From VRUE01 sp963770315 (GTDB taxonomy: Bacteria; Actinomycetota; Thermoleophilia; Solirubrobacterales; 70-9), in contig CAVYPC010000001.1 of the NCBI GenBank assembly GCA_963770315.1, forward strand, positions 1-64,000: DNA of 64,000 nt. Direction: 5' to 3'. Shown here one piece after another: positions 15,935 to 23,561 of the stretch. Position 1 is the stretch's first letter. Each line of letters begins with the position of its first letter. The notes beneath the pieces are model-generated. The model saw only the letters and a program-made list of their open reading frames with translations. It was not told the origin of the DNA and did not search any database. Position numbers and translations under genes: made by a program.

Positions 15935-16426
15935 ATGGACGAGCAGCCCACCGCGACCGTCGAGTCCGGCGCCCCGCGTTCCACCGGCAGCCCCCATGGC
16001 GACGCCTGGGGTGCGCTGACCCGCACCCACGCGGCGATCGTCGGGCGCCTGCAGGAGGCCCTCGCCTCCGCCGACCTGCCGCCGCTGCCCTGGTACGAGG
16101 TGCTGGCGACCGTTGCCGACGCCCCCGAGCAGCGGATGAAGATGGGGGAGCTGGCCGAATCGCTGGTCATCACCCGCGGCGGCCTGACCAAGCTGGTCGA
16201 CCGGCTGATCAAGGCCGGCCTGATGGAGCGGACCTTCTGCGAGACCGATCGCCGTGTGAGCTACGCGACGCTGATGCCGGCCGGCGAGGAGATGCTCGCC
16301 GAGATGCGCCCGGTCGTGATCGCCGAGCTGCGCAGCGCCTTCTCGACCAAGCTCAGTGTCGCCGAGGCCGAAGGCCTGCGCGAGACGCTCGAGCGGGTGC
16401 GCGTCTCAGCCTGTGGCCAGGGCTGA
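15935..16426 (+). CDS. MarR family transcriptional regulator
   Basis: A 163-residue winged-helix repressor. The core MKMGELAESLVITRGGLTKLVDRLIKAGLMERTFCETDRRVSYATLTPAG-like region is clear (here with LMPAG). Dimerisation helices flank it. It is divergent from yceI with an operator-like palindrome between them. The likely -10 (GATCAT, 15923-15928) is only 6 bp from the ATG, so the transcript may be leaderless. Its 3' end overlaps the convergent siroheme gene by 21 bp. The ligand is unknown; a phenolic or oxidant signal would fit the reductase in the target operon. Confidence 0.9.
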   Translation: MDEQPTATVESGAPRSTGSPHGDAWGALTRTHAAIVGRLQEALASADLPPLPWYEVLATVADAPEQRMKMGELAESLVITRGGLTKLVDRLIKAGLMERTFCETDRRVSYATLMPAGEEMLAEMRPVVIAELRSAFSTKLSVAEAEGLRETLERVRVSACGQG

Positions 16427-17161
16427 GGCCGCGCGCTCCCTGGCGGCCTCGATCAGGGCCAGGACCCGCGTCTCCTCGCCCTCGCGCAGCAGCTCGACCG
16501 GGTCGGGGTCGCCGTTGACGATCCCCTCGAAGAACTCCTTGCGGTCCTGGTAGGTCGGCAGCGTCCCCTTGGCCCAGCCGCGGACGTCGTTGAGGATCAC
16601 CGCCAGGCGCGCGTACTCCTCGCCGAACAGCTCGGCGACCTCGCGCTTCATCCGCTTGGCGAGGGCGGGAGAGGCACCGGCGGTCGAGATCGCGATCGCC
16701 AGCGGGCCGGTCCTCACGATCGCCGGCAGGATGAAGTTGCAGAGCGGCGGCACGTCGACGATGTTGACCAGCATCGCCCGCCTCTCGGCGTCGTCGAAGA
16801 CGGCGATGTTGACGTCGGTGTCGTCGGTGCAGGCGATCGCCATGAAGACGCCCTCCAGGTCCGCCGCCCCGGCGTAGGCGCGCTTCTCCCACTCGATCGA
16901 GCCCTCCGCCGCCAGCGATTCCAGCTCGGGGTGGGCGACCGGGGCGATCAGGGTCACATCGGCGTCGCAGGCGAGCAGCCCCTCGACCTTCTCGAGGCCG
17001 ATGTCGCCGCCGCCGACGACCAGGCAGCGCCGCCCCTTCAGCTTCAGACAGGCGATGTAAAAGGGGGTCTCGAGCATGTCGCGCACGCAAGACTGATCGC
17101 AGATCCCCTTGCGGAGCTGACAGACGCACTCCTTGCCGGCATAGGCCTGGGCTGGGGGCAT
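16406..17161 (-). CDS. Precorrin-2 dehydrogenase / sirohydrochlorin ferrochelatase (CysG N-domain type)
   Basis: A 251-residue protein (223 if started at the ATG at 17077). The core LKGRRCLVVGGGDIGLEKVEGLL is the NAD-binding fold of Met8p/CysG, and STAGASPALAKRMKREVAELF is the family signature. It makes siroheme from precorrin-2; siroheme is the cofactor of the sulfite/nitrite reductase at 26.8 kb. The possible 28-residue N-terminal extension holds four cysteines (12, 14, 21, 25), unusual for the family, or else it is not translated. It lies 10 bp downstream of the epimerase gene on the same strand. Confidence 0.88.
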   Translation of the reverse strand: MPPAQAYAGKECVCQLRKGICDQSCVRDMLETPFYIACLKLKGRRCLVVGGGDIGLEKVEGLLACDADVTLIAPVAHPELESLAAEGSIEWEKRAYAGAADLEGVFMAIACTDDTDVNIAVFDDAERRAMLVNIVDVPPLCNFILPAIVRTGPLAIAISTAGASPALAKRMKREVAELFGEEYARLAVILNDVRGWAKGTLPTYQDRKEFFEGIVNGDPDPVELLREGEETRVLALIEAARERAASALATG

Positions 17162-17171
17162 GGGACGAAGG

Positions 17172-18104
17172 TTAGAGGGAGTCGAGAGTGAGCCGGAGGC
17201 CGTCGGCGACGCTCGTCGTCACCCGCCAGCCGAGCTCGCGCTCGGCGCGGCGGGCGTCGAGCGCGATCCGCTGCACCTCGCCGGCGCGAGGTGGTGCCAG
17301 CTCGGGCTCGAAGTCATCGACCCCGCCGAGCTCGCCAAGCAGGCGCGCCAGCTCCAATACGTCGGTCTCGATCCCACTGCCGATGTTGATCGGCCCGCTG
17401 AACTCGCTCGCCGCCGCGGCGAGGGCCGCTGCGACCACGTCCCCCACATATATGTAGTCGCGGGTCTGCGTGCCGTCGCCGAACACCGTCGGCCGCTCGC
17501 CGCCCCGCAGCCTGCCGCAGAAGATCGCGATCACGCCGGCCTCGCCGAGCGGGTCCTGCCGCGGCCCATAGACGTTGCCGAGTCGCAGGCTCACGCCGGT
17601 GAGGCCGTAGAGGCGCCGGTACAGCGCCAGGTAGCCCTCGGCGGCGAACTTGCTCTGGCCGTAGGCCGAGAGCGGGGCGATCGGCGTGCTCTCGTCGAGC
17701 GGCAGCTGCTGTCCCTCGCCCTCGCCGTAGATCGCGCCGCCGGTGGAGACGAAGACGATGCGGGGCGAGCCAGCCGCCCGCGCCGCCTCCAGCAGGTTGG
17801 CGGTGCCGCCGACGTTGATCGAGGCGTCGAAGGCGGGATCCTCGATCGACTTGCGCACGTCGATCTGCGCCGCGAGGTGGAAGACGACCTCCGGGCGTGC
17901 CGCCGCGACCAGCTCGGCCAGCGCCGCCGCCTCGCGGATATCGAGCTCGGCCAGCTCGGCTCCCGCGGCAAGCGCGCCGTCGAGGTTCTCGCGCCGGCCG
18001 GTGGAGAGGTTGTCGACCACCGTCACGGCGTCGCCGCGCTCGAGCAGCGCGTCGACCAGGTTCGACCCGATGAACCCCGCTCCGCCGGTGACAAGTGCCT
18101 TCAT
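17172..18104 (-). CDS. NAD-dependent epimerase/dehydratase, UDP-glucose 4-epimerase-like
   Basis: A 310-residue extended short-chain dehydrogenase. The Rossmann motif is VTGGAGFIGSNLVDAL (residues 5-20). The active site shows the Ser/Thr of VSTGGAIYGEG and the Tyr-x3-Lys as YGQSK. The substrate end contains RLGNVYGPRQDP. It converts nucleotide sugars, most likely UDP-glucose and UDP-galactose or the uronic forms, for cell-surface glycans. The gene is divergent from topA, with hairpin K between them, and is followed by the siroheme synthase gene 10 bp later. Confidence 0.87.
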   Translation of the reverse strand: MKALVTGGAGFIGSNLVDALLERGDAVTVVDNLSTGRRENLDGALAAGAELAELDIREAAALAELVAAARPEVVFHLAAQIDVRKSIEDPAFDASINVGGTANLLEAARAAGSPRIVFVSTGGAIYGEGEGQQLPLDESTPIAPLSAYGQSKFAAEGYLALYRRLYGLTGVSLRLGNVYGPRQDPLGEAGVIAIFCGRLRGGERPTVFGDGTQTRDYIYVGDVVAAALAAAASEFSGPINIGSGIETDVLELARLLGELGGVDDFEPELAPPRAGEVQRIALDARRAERELGWRVTTSVADGLRLTLDSL

Positions 18105-18130
18105 CAGCGCGCGATCCTAAGCGCAAAAGC

Positions 18131-18183
18131 CCGCCGGCGGGCGGCAAAGCGGGCAAATGGGACGCTTTGCGTCCCGCCGGCGG
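18131..18183. repeat. Inverted repeat K between epimerase and topA genes
   Basis: Arms 18131-18151 and 18163-18183 pair over 21 bp with two mismatches (CCGCCGGCGGG and CAAAGCG blocks against their complements), leaving an 11 nt loop. It lies in the gap between two divergent genes. It does not share the cores of families 1 to 3. Confidence 0.7.
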
Positions 18184-18225
18184 CTGGGAGGGGTCGCCGA
18201 ACCGCCCTGCTACCCTCGCCGCCCC

Positions 18226-20505
18226 ATGCGACTGATCGTCACCGAGAAGAACAACAGCGCCAAGAAGATCGCCGACATCCTCGGCCGCAACGAGGCGAAG
18301 GAAGACAAGACCTTCAAAGTCCCCTTCTACACCTGGACCGACGAGGACGGCAGCGAGCAGATGACGATCGGGCTCAAGGGGCACGTGCTCGGCCCGGCCT
18401 TCCCGGAGGGCTACTCGAACTGGCAGAAGACCGACCTTCACGACCTGATCGACGCCGAGCTGATCAAGGAGCCGACCGACAAAAACGTCGTCAAAGCGAT
18501 CAAAAAGGTCGCCAAAGAGGCCGACGAGCTGGTGATCGCGACCGACTTCGACCGCGAGGGCGAGCTGATCGGCCTCGAGGCGCTGGAGGAGATGCTCGAC
18601 GCCAACCCGGACCTGGGCTCGCGCGAGGGCACCGCCGACGGCAGCCTTGTGATTCAGCGCGCCCGCTACTCGGCGCTGACCAAGGAAGAGATCGAGCGCG
18701 CCTTCGGCGACCTCGACACTCTCTCCTACCCGCTCGCCAACGCCGGCGCCGCGCGCCAGGACATCGACCTGCTCTGGGGCGCGACCCTGACCCGCGCGGT
18801 TTCCCTCGCCAGCCGCCGTTTCGGCTCCAACTTCCTCTCGGTCGGCCGTGTGCAGAGCCCGACGCTGGGGCTGATCGTCGAGCGCGAGATGGAGCGCCGC
18901 GCCCACGTCGCCAAACCGTTCTGGGAGCTGTTCGCCAAGTTCGAGCACCCCGACGGGACCTTCGAGACCCACCACAGCGTCGACAAGTTCTGGGACAAAG
19001 CCGAGGCCGACGCCGCCTTCGCCGGCACCTCCGGCCCCGGCACGGTGAAAGCGGTCACGGCGCGCAAGAACACGCGCAAGCCGCCGACCCCCTACAACAC
19101 GACCGCCTTCAGCACCGACGCCTCCAGTCGCCTCGGCATCACCCCCGCCAGCGCGATGCGGATCGCCGAGGACCTCTACATGGACGGCTTCATCTCCTAC
19201 CCGCGCACCGACAACACGGTCTACCCGGCCTCGCTGCCGCTGCGCGAGCTGGTCGCTTCCCTGGTCAAGGTAAAAGAGTTCTCCGCCGCCGCCGGCCTGC
19301 TCGACCAGCCGCAGCTGACCCCGACCCGGGGCAAAAAAGAGACGACCGACCACCCGCCGATCTACCCGACCCAGGCGATCCAGCCGGGTGCCCTCGAGGG
19401 GTCGAAGAAACGGGTCTACGAACTGGTCGTGCGCCGCTTCCTCGCCACCTTCAGCCCGCCGATGATCACCGAGTCGACCCGGGCCGACATCGAGGCCGGC
19501 TCGGAGACCTACTTCGTCCGCGGCTCGGTCGTCGTCGACCCCGGCTACGCCGGCATCTACACCTATGCCCGCTCCGCCGACGAGGAGATCCCGGCGCTGA
19601 AGGAGGGTCAGCAGCTCGACCTCGACGGCGAGCCCTGGATCGTCGACAAGGAGACCCAGCCGCCTTCGAGGATCTCGCAGGCCAAGCTGATCGAGATGAT
19701 GGAGGAGCGCGGTCTCGGCACCAAAGCGACCCGCGCCGACATCATCCAGAAGCTGTTCGACCGCGGCTACGTCTACAGCAACCCGCCCGTTCCCTCGGAG
19801 ACCGGGATCGCTCTCTACGAGGCCTTCAAGAACTACGTGCCGGCGATGGCGACGCCGGAGATGACCGCTCAGCTCGAGGCGGAGATGGACCGCATCGCCG
19901 CCGGCGAGATGACCAAGGGAGCCGTAGTCGGCGAGAGCCGCGACCTGCTGCACAAGACCTGGACCGAGATCGACGGCAGTCGCGAGGACCTGGCCAAAGT
20001 CATCTGGAAAGGGATGGATGAGGACCGCATCCTCGGCCCCTGCAAAGTCTGCGAGGAAGCCGGCCGCAAGAAGGAGGACGGCTCGCCGCACATGCTGCGG
20101 ATCATCCGCGCCAAAAAATCCGGCAAACGCTTCGTCGGCTGCTCCGGCTGGACGCTCGACGACCCGGACTCCTGCGACCAGACCTTCCCGCTGCCCCAGC
20201 GCGGCGACGTCTTCAAGCTCGAAGACCGCTGCTCGGTCTGCGGCGAGACCCCGCGGCTCAAAGTCGTCCCCTTCCGCGGCCGCCCCTGGAACCTCTGCCT
20301 CAACGACGACTGCGAGTCGATGCAGGAGATGAAGAAACGCCGCGCCGAGCGCGAAGCGGCGAAAGCGGCGAAAAAAGAGATGGAAAAGAAGCCGCCGGTC
20401 AAGGGCGATGAGGACGCTCCCGCGAAGAAAGCGAAAGTCAAAGCGTCCAAAGCGGACACCGCGACGCGGGGGCGCAAACGCGCCAAAGCCGTGGCCAAAG
20501 GCTGA
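18226..20505 (+). CDS. topA: Type IA DNA topoisomerase (topoisomerase I), archaeal-like N-terminus
   Basis: A 759-residue enzyme that relaxes negatively supercoiled DNA. The Toprim domain starts MRLIVTEKNNSAKKIADILG and contains GLKGHVLGPAFPEGYSNW and ATDFDREGELIG (acidic metal residues). The catalytic tyrosine is in GFISYPRTDN. Two zinc-binding regions follow (CKVCEE with a later GCSGW, then CSVCGE with LNDDC). The last 60 residues are Lys/Ala-rich, a common DNA-binding tail in actinobacteria. The TEKNNSA start is unlike the usual bacterial VESPAK motif. tmk begins 11 bp downstream. Confidence 0.92.
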   Translation: MRLIVTEKNNSAKKIADILGRNEAKEDKTFKVPFYTWTDEDGSEQMTIGLKGHVLGPAFPEGYSNWQKTDLHDLIDAELIKEPTDKNVVKAIKKVAKEADELVIATDFDREGELIGLEALEEMLDANPDLGSREGTADGSLVIQRARYSALTKEEIERAFGDLDTLSYPLANAGAARQDIDLLWGATLTRAVSLASRRFGSNFLSVGRVQSPTLGLIVEREMERRAHVAKPFWELFAKFEHPDGTFETHHSVDKFWDKAEADAAFAGTSGPGTVKAVTARKNTRKPPTPYNTTAFSTDASSRLGITPASAMRIAEDLYMDGFISYPRTDNTVYPASLPLRELVASLVKVKEFSAAAGLLDQPQLTPTRGKKETTDHPPIYPTQAIQPGALEGSKKRVYELVVRRFLATFSPPMITESTRADIEAGSETYFVRGSVVVDPGYAGIYTYARSADEEIPALKEGQQLDLDGEPWIVDKETQPPSRISQAKLIEMMEERGLGTKATRADIIQKLFDRGYVYSNPPVPSETGIALYEAFKNYVPAMATPEMTAQLEAEMDRIAAGEMTKGAVVGESRDLLHKTWTEIDGSREDLAKVIWKGMDEDRILGPCKVCEEAGRKKEDGSPHMLRIIRAKKSGKRFVGCSGWTLDDPDSCDQTFPLPQRGDVFKLEDRCSVCGETPRLKVVPFRGRPWNLCLNDDCESMQEMKKRRAEREAAKAAKKEMEKKPPVKGDEDAPAKKAKVKASKADTATRGRKRAKAVAKG

Positions 20506-20516
20506 GGCCCGCGGCG

Positions 20517-21101
20517 TTGTTCATCTCCCTCGAGGGCGTTGACGGCTCGGGCAAGAGCACGCAGGCGAAGCTGCTCGCCGAGGCGCTGGGCCCGGAGACG
20601 CTGCTGATCCGTGAGCCGGGGGGGACCGGCGCGGCGGAGCGGATCCGCGAGCTGCTCGCCGATCCCGCCTTGGAGATCGACCCGTTCGCCGAGCTGCTGC
20701 TCTTCTCGGCTGCGCGCGCCGACCTGCTCAGCCGCGTCGTGCGGCCGGCACTGGAGGGGGGCGGCACGGTCGTCGCCGACCGCTTCGCCGATTCCAGCGT
20801 CGCCTACCAGGGCGGCGCCCGCGGGCTTGGCACCAGCTACGTGCTCTCGCTGGTCGACACGACGATTGACGGCCTCTGGCCGGACCTGACGCTGCTGCTG
20901 CGGGTCGACCCGGAGGTCGGCCTCGGCCGGGCCGGCGGCGAGGACCGCTTCGAGGCCGAGGGGCTCGAGCTGCAGCGTGCCGTCGCCGAGGCCTATGACG
21001 AGATCGCCCAGATCGCGTCGGACCGGGTTGCCGTCGTCGATGCGGAGGGGACGGTGGAGGAGGTTCATGCGCGGGTGATGGAGGCGGTCGAATCTCACTA
21101 G
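20517..21101 (+). CDS. tmk: Thymidylate kinase
   Basis: A 194-residue enzyme phosphorylating dTMP to dTDP. The P-loop is EGVDGSGKST (residues 6-15), the DRxxxS motif is ADRFADSSVAYQGGARGLG, and the lid region carries LLLRVDPEVGLGR. The start is a TTG at 20517, 11 bp after the topA stop, with no better in-frame start. It is probably co-transcribed with topA; a dTMP kinase beside topA and holB is a common replication-related arrangement. Confidence 0.92.
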   Translation: MFISLEGVDGSGKSTQAKLLAEALGPETLLIREPGGTGAAERIRELLADPALEIDPFAELLLFSAARADLLSRVVRPALEGGGTVVADRFADSSVAYQGGARGLGTSYVLSLVDTTIDGLWPDLTLLLRVDPEVGLGRAGGEDRFEAEGLELQRAVAEAYDEIAQIASDRVAVVDAEGTVEEVHARVMEAVESH

Positions 21102-21136
21102 GGATCAGGGACTGCTCCGCGGATCCTGTCGCGGGG

Positions 21137-21256
21137 AGAGGGGGTGGGGGTGCCCGGACGCGCGCTGGGTTTTTCGCCGGGCGCCCTCTCTCTCTCGCTG
21201 AGCTGGCACTGCGAAAAACAGGACGCCGCGCACGGCCGGACACCCCCACCCCCTCT
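21137..21256. repeat. Long inverted-repeat element D (family 2)
   Basis: Arms 21137-21157 and 21236-21256 pair over 21 bp with one mismatch. The interior has GCTGGGTTTTTCGCC (21164-21178) and GCGAAAAACAGGACGCCGC (21211-21229); their TTTTTCGC and GCGAAAAA parts can pair as an inner stem. The same core occurs in elements F (35.4 kb, reversed) and G (40.5 kb) with unrelated arms. It fills the 208 bp between the co-directional tmk and holB genes, where no gene is seen. Confidence 0.87.
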
Positions 21257-21309
21257 ACTCGGGACACCGACCCATCGGATGAAGCATCGTGTGCCCTGTA
21301 GACCCCCAA

Positions 21310-22365
21310 ATGCTTCATCGAACGCTGGAGCATCAGCCGCGGGCGAAGATGGCGTTGAGTGCGGCGCTGGTGGTGGGGCCTTCTCATGCGTATCTGTTCC
21401 GCGGGCCGCGGGGGGCTGGGAAGCGGGCGGCGGCGCGGGCTTTTGCTGCTGAGATCCTCGCTGGGGCGGCGGAGGATGCTGAGGATGTGCGGCGGCGGGC
21501 GCTGCTCGATCCCTCGCCCCATCCCGACCTCGTCTGGTTGACCCCCAAGGGGGCGCAGCACATGGTCGAGGAGGTGCGCGAGCGGGTGATCCGGGCGGCC
21601 GCCTACCGGCCCTACGAAGGGGGCAAGCGCGTCTTCGTGGTCGAGGCGGCGGAGGCGATGCGCGACGAGAGCCAGAACGCGCTGCTGAAGACGCTCGAGG
21701 AGCCGCCCGAGTTCGTCCACCTGATCCTGCTCACCGCCGAGCCCGCCGCATTGCTGGAGACGATCGCCTCGCGCTGCCAGGCAGTCGATTTCGCGCCGCT
21801 GCCGGCCGCGGTAGTCGAGGAGACGCTGGCGGGCGACGGCGAGGCGGACGAGGTCGCCGCCGCCGCGCTCCTCTCGGCCGGCGATCTGGAGCTGGCCCGG
21901 CTGCTGCTCAGCGAGCGTGGCAGGGAGCTGCGCGAGCACGCCGTTGGCGGTAACTGGGGCTCGATGCTGAAGGACGCCGAGGCGGCCGGCGAGGACGCCG
22001 AGGCGGCGGCTCGCGAGCTGCTCGAGAGCGAGAAGGAGGCCGGCGTCAAGCGTTCCGCCCGCGATATCGCCGACGCCGCGAAGCGTGCCGGCCGCCGCGG
22101 CCGCACCGAGCTGCTCGACCTTGGCCTGCGGCTCTCGGCTGCCTGGTACCGCGACCTCGCCGCCGTTGCCTCCGGCGCCGCCGAGGTCGCCTACAACCGC
22201 GACCGCCTCGCCCTGCTCCAGTCCCAATGCGCGGGTCTCGATCCGGCCAGCGCCCGCCGCGCCGCCGAGCTGGTCCAGGACACCCGCCGCCGCCTCGATC
22301 TGAACGTCTCCGAGGAGCTAGCCTTGGAGGCTTTGTCTTTCCGGCTCGCCGCCGTTCTCGGTTGA
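21310..22365 (+). CDS. holB: DNA polymerase III subunit delta' (clamp loader)
   Basis: About 351 residues from the ATG at 21310. An AAA+ domain with the P-loop variant FRGPRGAGKRAAARAFA is followed by KRVFVVEAAEAMRDESQNALLKTLEEPPEFVHLILLT and the sensor ASRCQAVDF. The Ser-Arg-Cys motif and the weakly conserved P-loop are typical of the delta' subunit. It acts in loading the sliding clamp. Its 3' end overlaps the convergent DUF2304 gene by 48 bp, which is unusually long. Confidence 0.9.
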   Translation: MLHRTLEHQPRAKMALSAALVVGPSHAYLFRGPRGAGKRAAARAFAAEILAGAAEDAEDVRRRALLDPSPHPDLVWLTPKGAQHMVEEVRERVIRAAAYRPYEGGKRVFVVEAAEAMRDESQNALLKTLEEPPEFVHLILLTAEPAALLETIASRCQAVDFAPLPAAVVEETLAGDGEADEVAAAALLSAGDLELARLLLSERGRELREHAVGGNWGSMLKDAEAAGEDAEAAARELLESEKEAGVKRSARDIADAAKRAGRRGRTELLDLGLRLSAAWYRDLAAVASGAAEVAYNRDRLALLQSQCAGLDPASARRAAELVQDTRRRLDLNVSEELALEALSFRLAAVLG

Positions 22366-22749
22366 CTTCGCCTGCTCGCGGGCTTTCTCCAGCGCCCGCT
22401 CCTGCGCCAGGCGCGTTATCTGTGCGGCCTGGCGGGACATGATCACGCTGAAGTTGAGCGCGAGGCCGAGCAGCAGCAGGAGGATGACCGAGAAGAGTGC
22501 GACGTTGGTGTCACGGACGCCCATCGCGTCGGCGACGAACCCCAGCAGGCCGGGGAAGATGGCGCCGGCGAGCATCCCCAGGCCGGCGACGAACCAGACG
22601 ACGCTGAAGCGCTCCTGCAGCCGATCGCGGCGGATCAGCTCGAGGATCATCAGCATGAAGGCGACCGCGATGACCGCGGCCAGGATCCGCGTCTGCGAGG
22701 TCAGGTGGACCTTCGGGTCCTGGGCGGCGGAGAGCAGCGCCGCGGTCAT
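22318..22749 (-). CDS. DUF2304 family membrane protein
   Basis: A 143-residue protein with three hydrophobic helices (about residues 22-40, 50-70 and 84-104) and a charged C-terminal helix. The RRDRLQERFSVVWFVAGLGML segment between helices 1 and 2 is the DUF2304 hallmark. Such small proteins typically accompany dolichol-phosphate-mannose-type glycosyltransferases. Here the start overlaps the stop of one by 4 bp, so it probably forms a membrane partner for that enzyme. The 3' end overlaps holB on the other strand. Confidence 0.85.
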   Translation of the reverse strand: MTAALLSAAQDPKVHLTSQTRILAAVIAVAFMLMILELIRRDRLQERFSVVWFVAGLGMLAGAIFPGLLGFVADAMGVRDTNVALFSVILLLLLGLALNFSVIMSRQAAQITRLAQERALEKAREQAKSTENGGEPERQSLQG

Positions 22750-23492
22750 CGCTCCGCCCCGACTTTGCGCGGCCGGAACTGGCCGACCAGCAGCACGATC
22801 ATCCCCTTGAAGATGAAGAAGGCCGAGCGCACCGGGGTGAGGAATGAGGAGCCGCCGACCCGCTCCAGCATCCGCACCGGCACCTCCTCGACCCGCAGGC
22901 CCTGGCGCACCGCCAGCTGCAGCGACTCGATCTCGGCGAAGTCGGGCGAGTAGCTCTCGCTGAACAGCTCCATCACCCGGCGGTTCGCCGCGCGCATGCC
23001 GCTGGTCGTGTCGGTGAAGCGCTGCCGCGTCGCCAGGGTGAGGAAGAAGCGGAAGACGCTGGTGCCGATCCGCCGCGAGAGAGTCGGCTTGTAGTCGTCG
23101 TCGCCGACTCCATCCGCGCTCGCCCCATCCGTGGTCGGCTCACGGTAGCGCGAGCCGATCACCAGGTCGGCGCGGTCGGCGCGGACCTCCTCCAGCAGCC
23201 GCGCCACCTCGGCCGGCGGGTGCTGGCCGTCGGCGTCGAGGTGGGCGCAGAAGTCGTAGCCCTCCCTCAGGGCGTAGAGATAGCCGGTCTGCAGCGCCGC
23301 CCCCAGCCCCTGGTTGAAGGGCAGCGAGGCGACGGTCGCGCCCGCCCCCGCCGCACGTGCGGCGGTCTCGTCGGTGGAGCCGTCGTCGACGACCAGCACG
23401 TCGGTGCCGGGCAGCCGCTCGCGCACGTCGGCGATCACGGCCGCGACCGAGTCGGCCTCGTTCCAGGCGGGAATGAAGACCAGCGTGCTCAT
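22746..23492 (-). CDS. Family 2 glycosyltransferase, polyprenyl-phosphate mannosyl/glucosyltransferase-like
   Basis: A 248-residue GT-A enzyme. The nucleotide-sugar site shows VFIPAWNEADSV at the start and VVDDGSTDETA near residue 35; the metal site is HLDADGQHPP near 88. A C-terminal hydrophobic segment (FFIFKGMIVLLVGQF) may touch the membrane. It probably transfers a sugar from a nucleotide donor to polyprenyl phosphate for surface polymers. It overlaps the DUF2304 gene by 4 bp and is divergent from the histidine kinase. Confidence 0.88.
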   Translation of the reverse strand: MSTLVFIPAWNEADSVAAVIADVRERLPGTDVLVVDDGSTDETAARAAGAGATVASLPFNQGLGAALQTGYLYALREGYDFCAHLDADGQHPPAEVARLLEEVRADRADLVIGSRYREPTTDGASADGVGDDDYKPTLSRRIGTSVFRFFLTLATRQRFTDTTSGMRAANRRVMELFSESYSPDFAEIESLQLAVRQGLRVEEVPVRMLERVGGSSFLTPVRSAFFIFKGMIVLLVGQFRPRKVGAER

Positions 23493-23561
23493 TTATCGAT
23501 TCTCCCACGCGGGGCCGCTGCCATTCTGTTAGTAAGCCTTCATGGAAAGGAACCGGGCGAG

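Noticed and set aside
17160..20021. Very long frames overlapping the epimerase and topoisomerase genes on both strands
   Set aside because: They run across a gene boundary and hairpin K and encode low-complexity sequence, while the annotated genes have full motifs.
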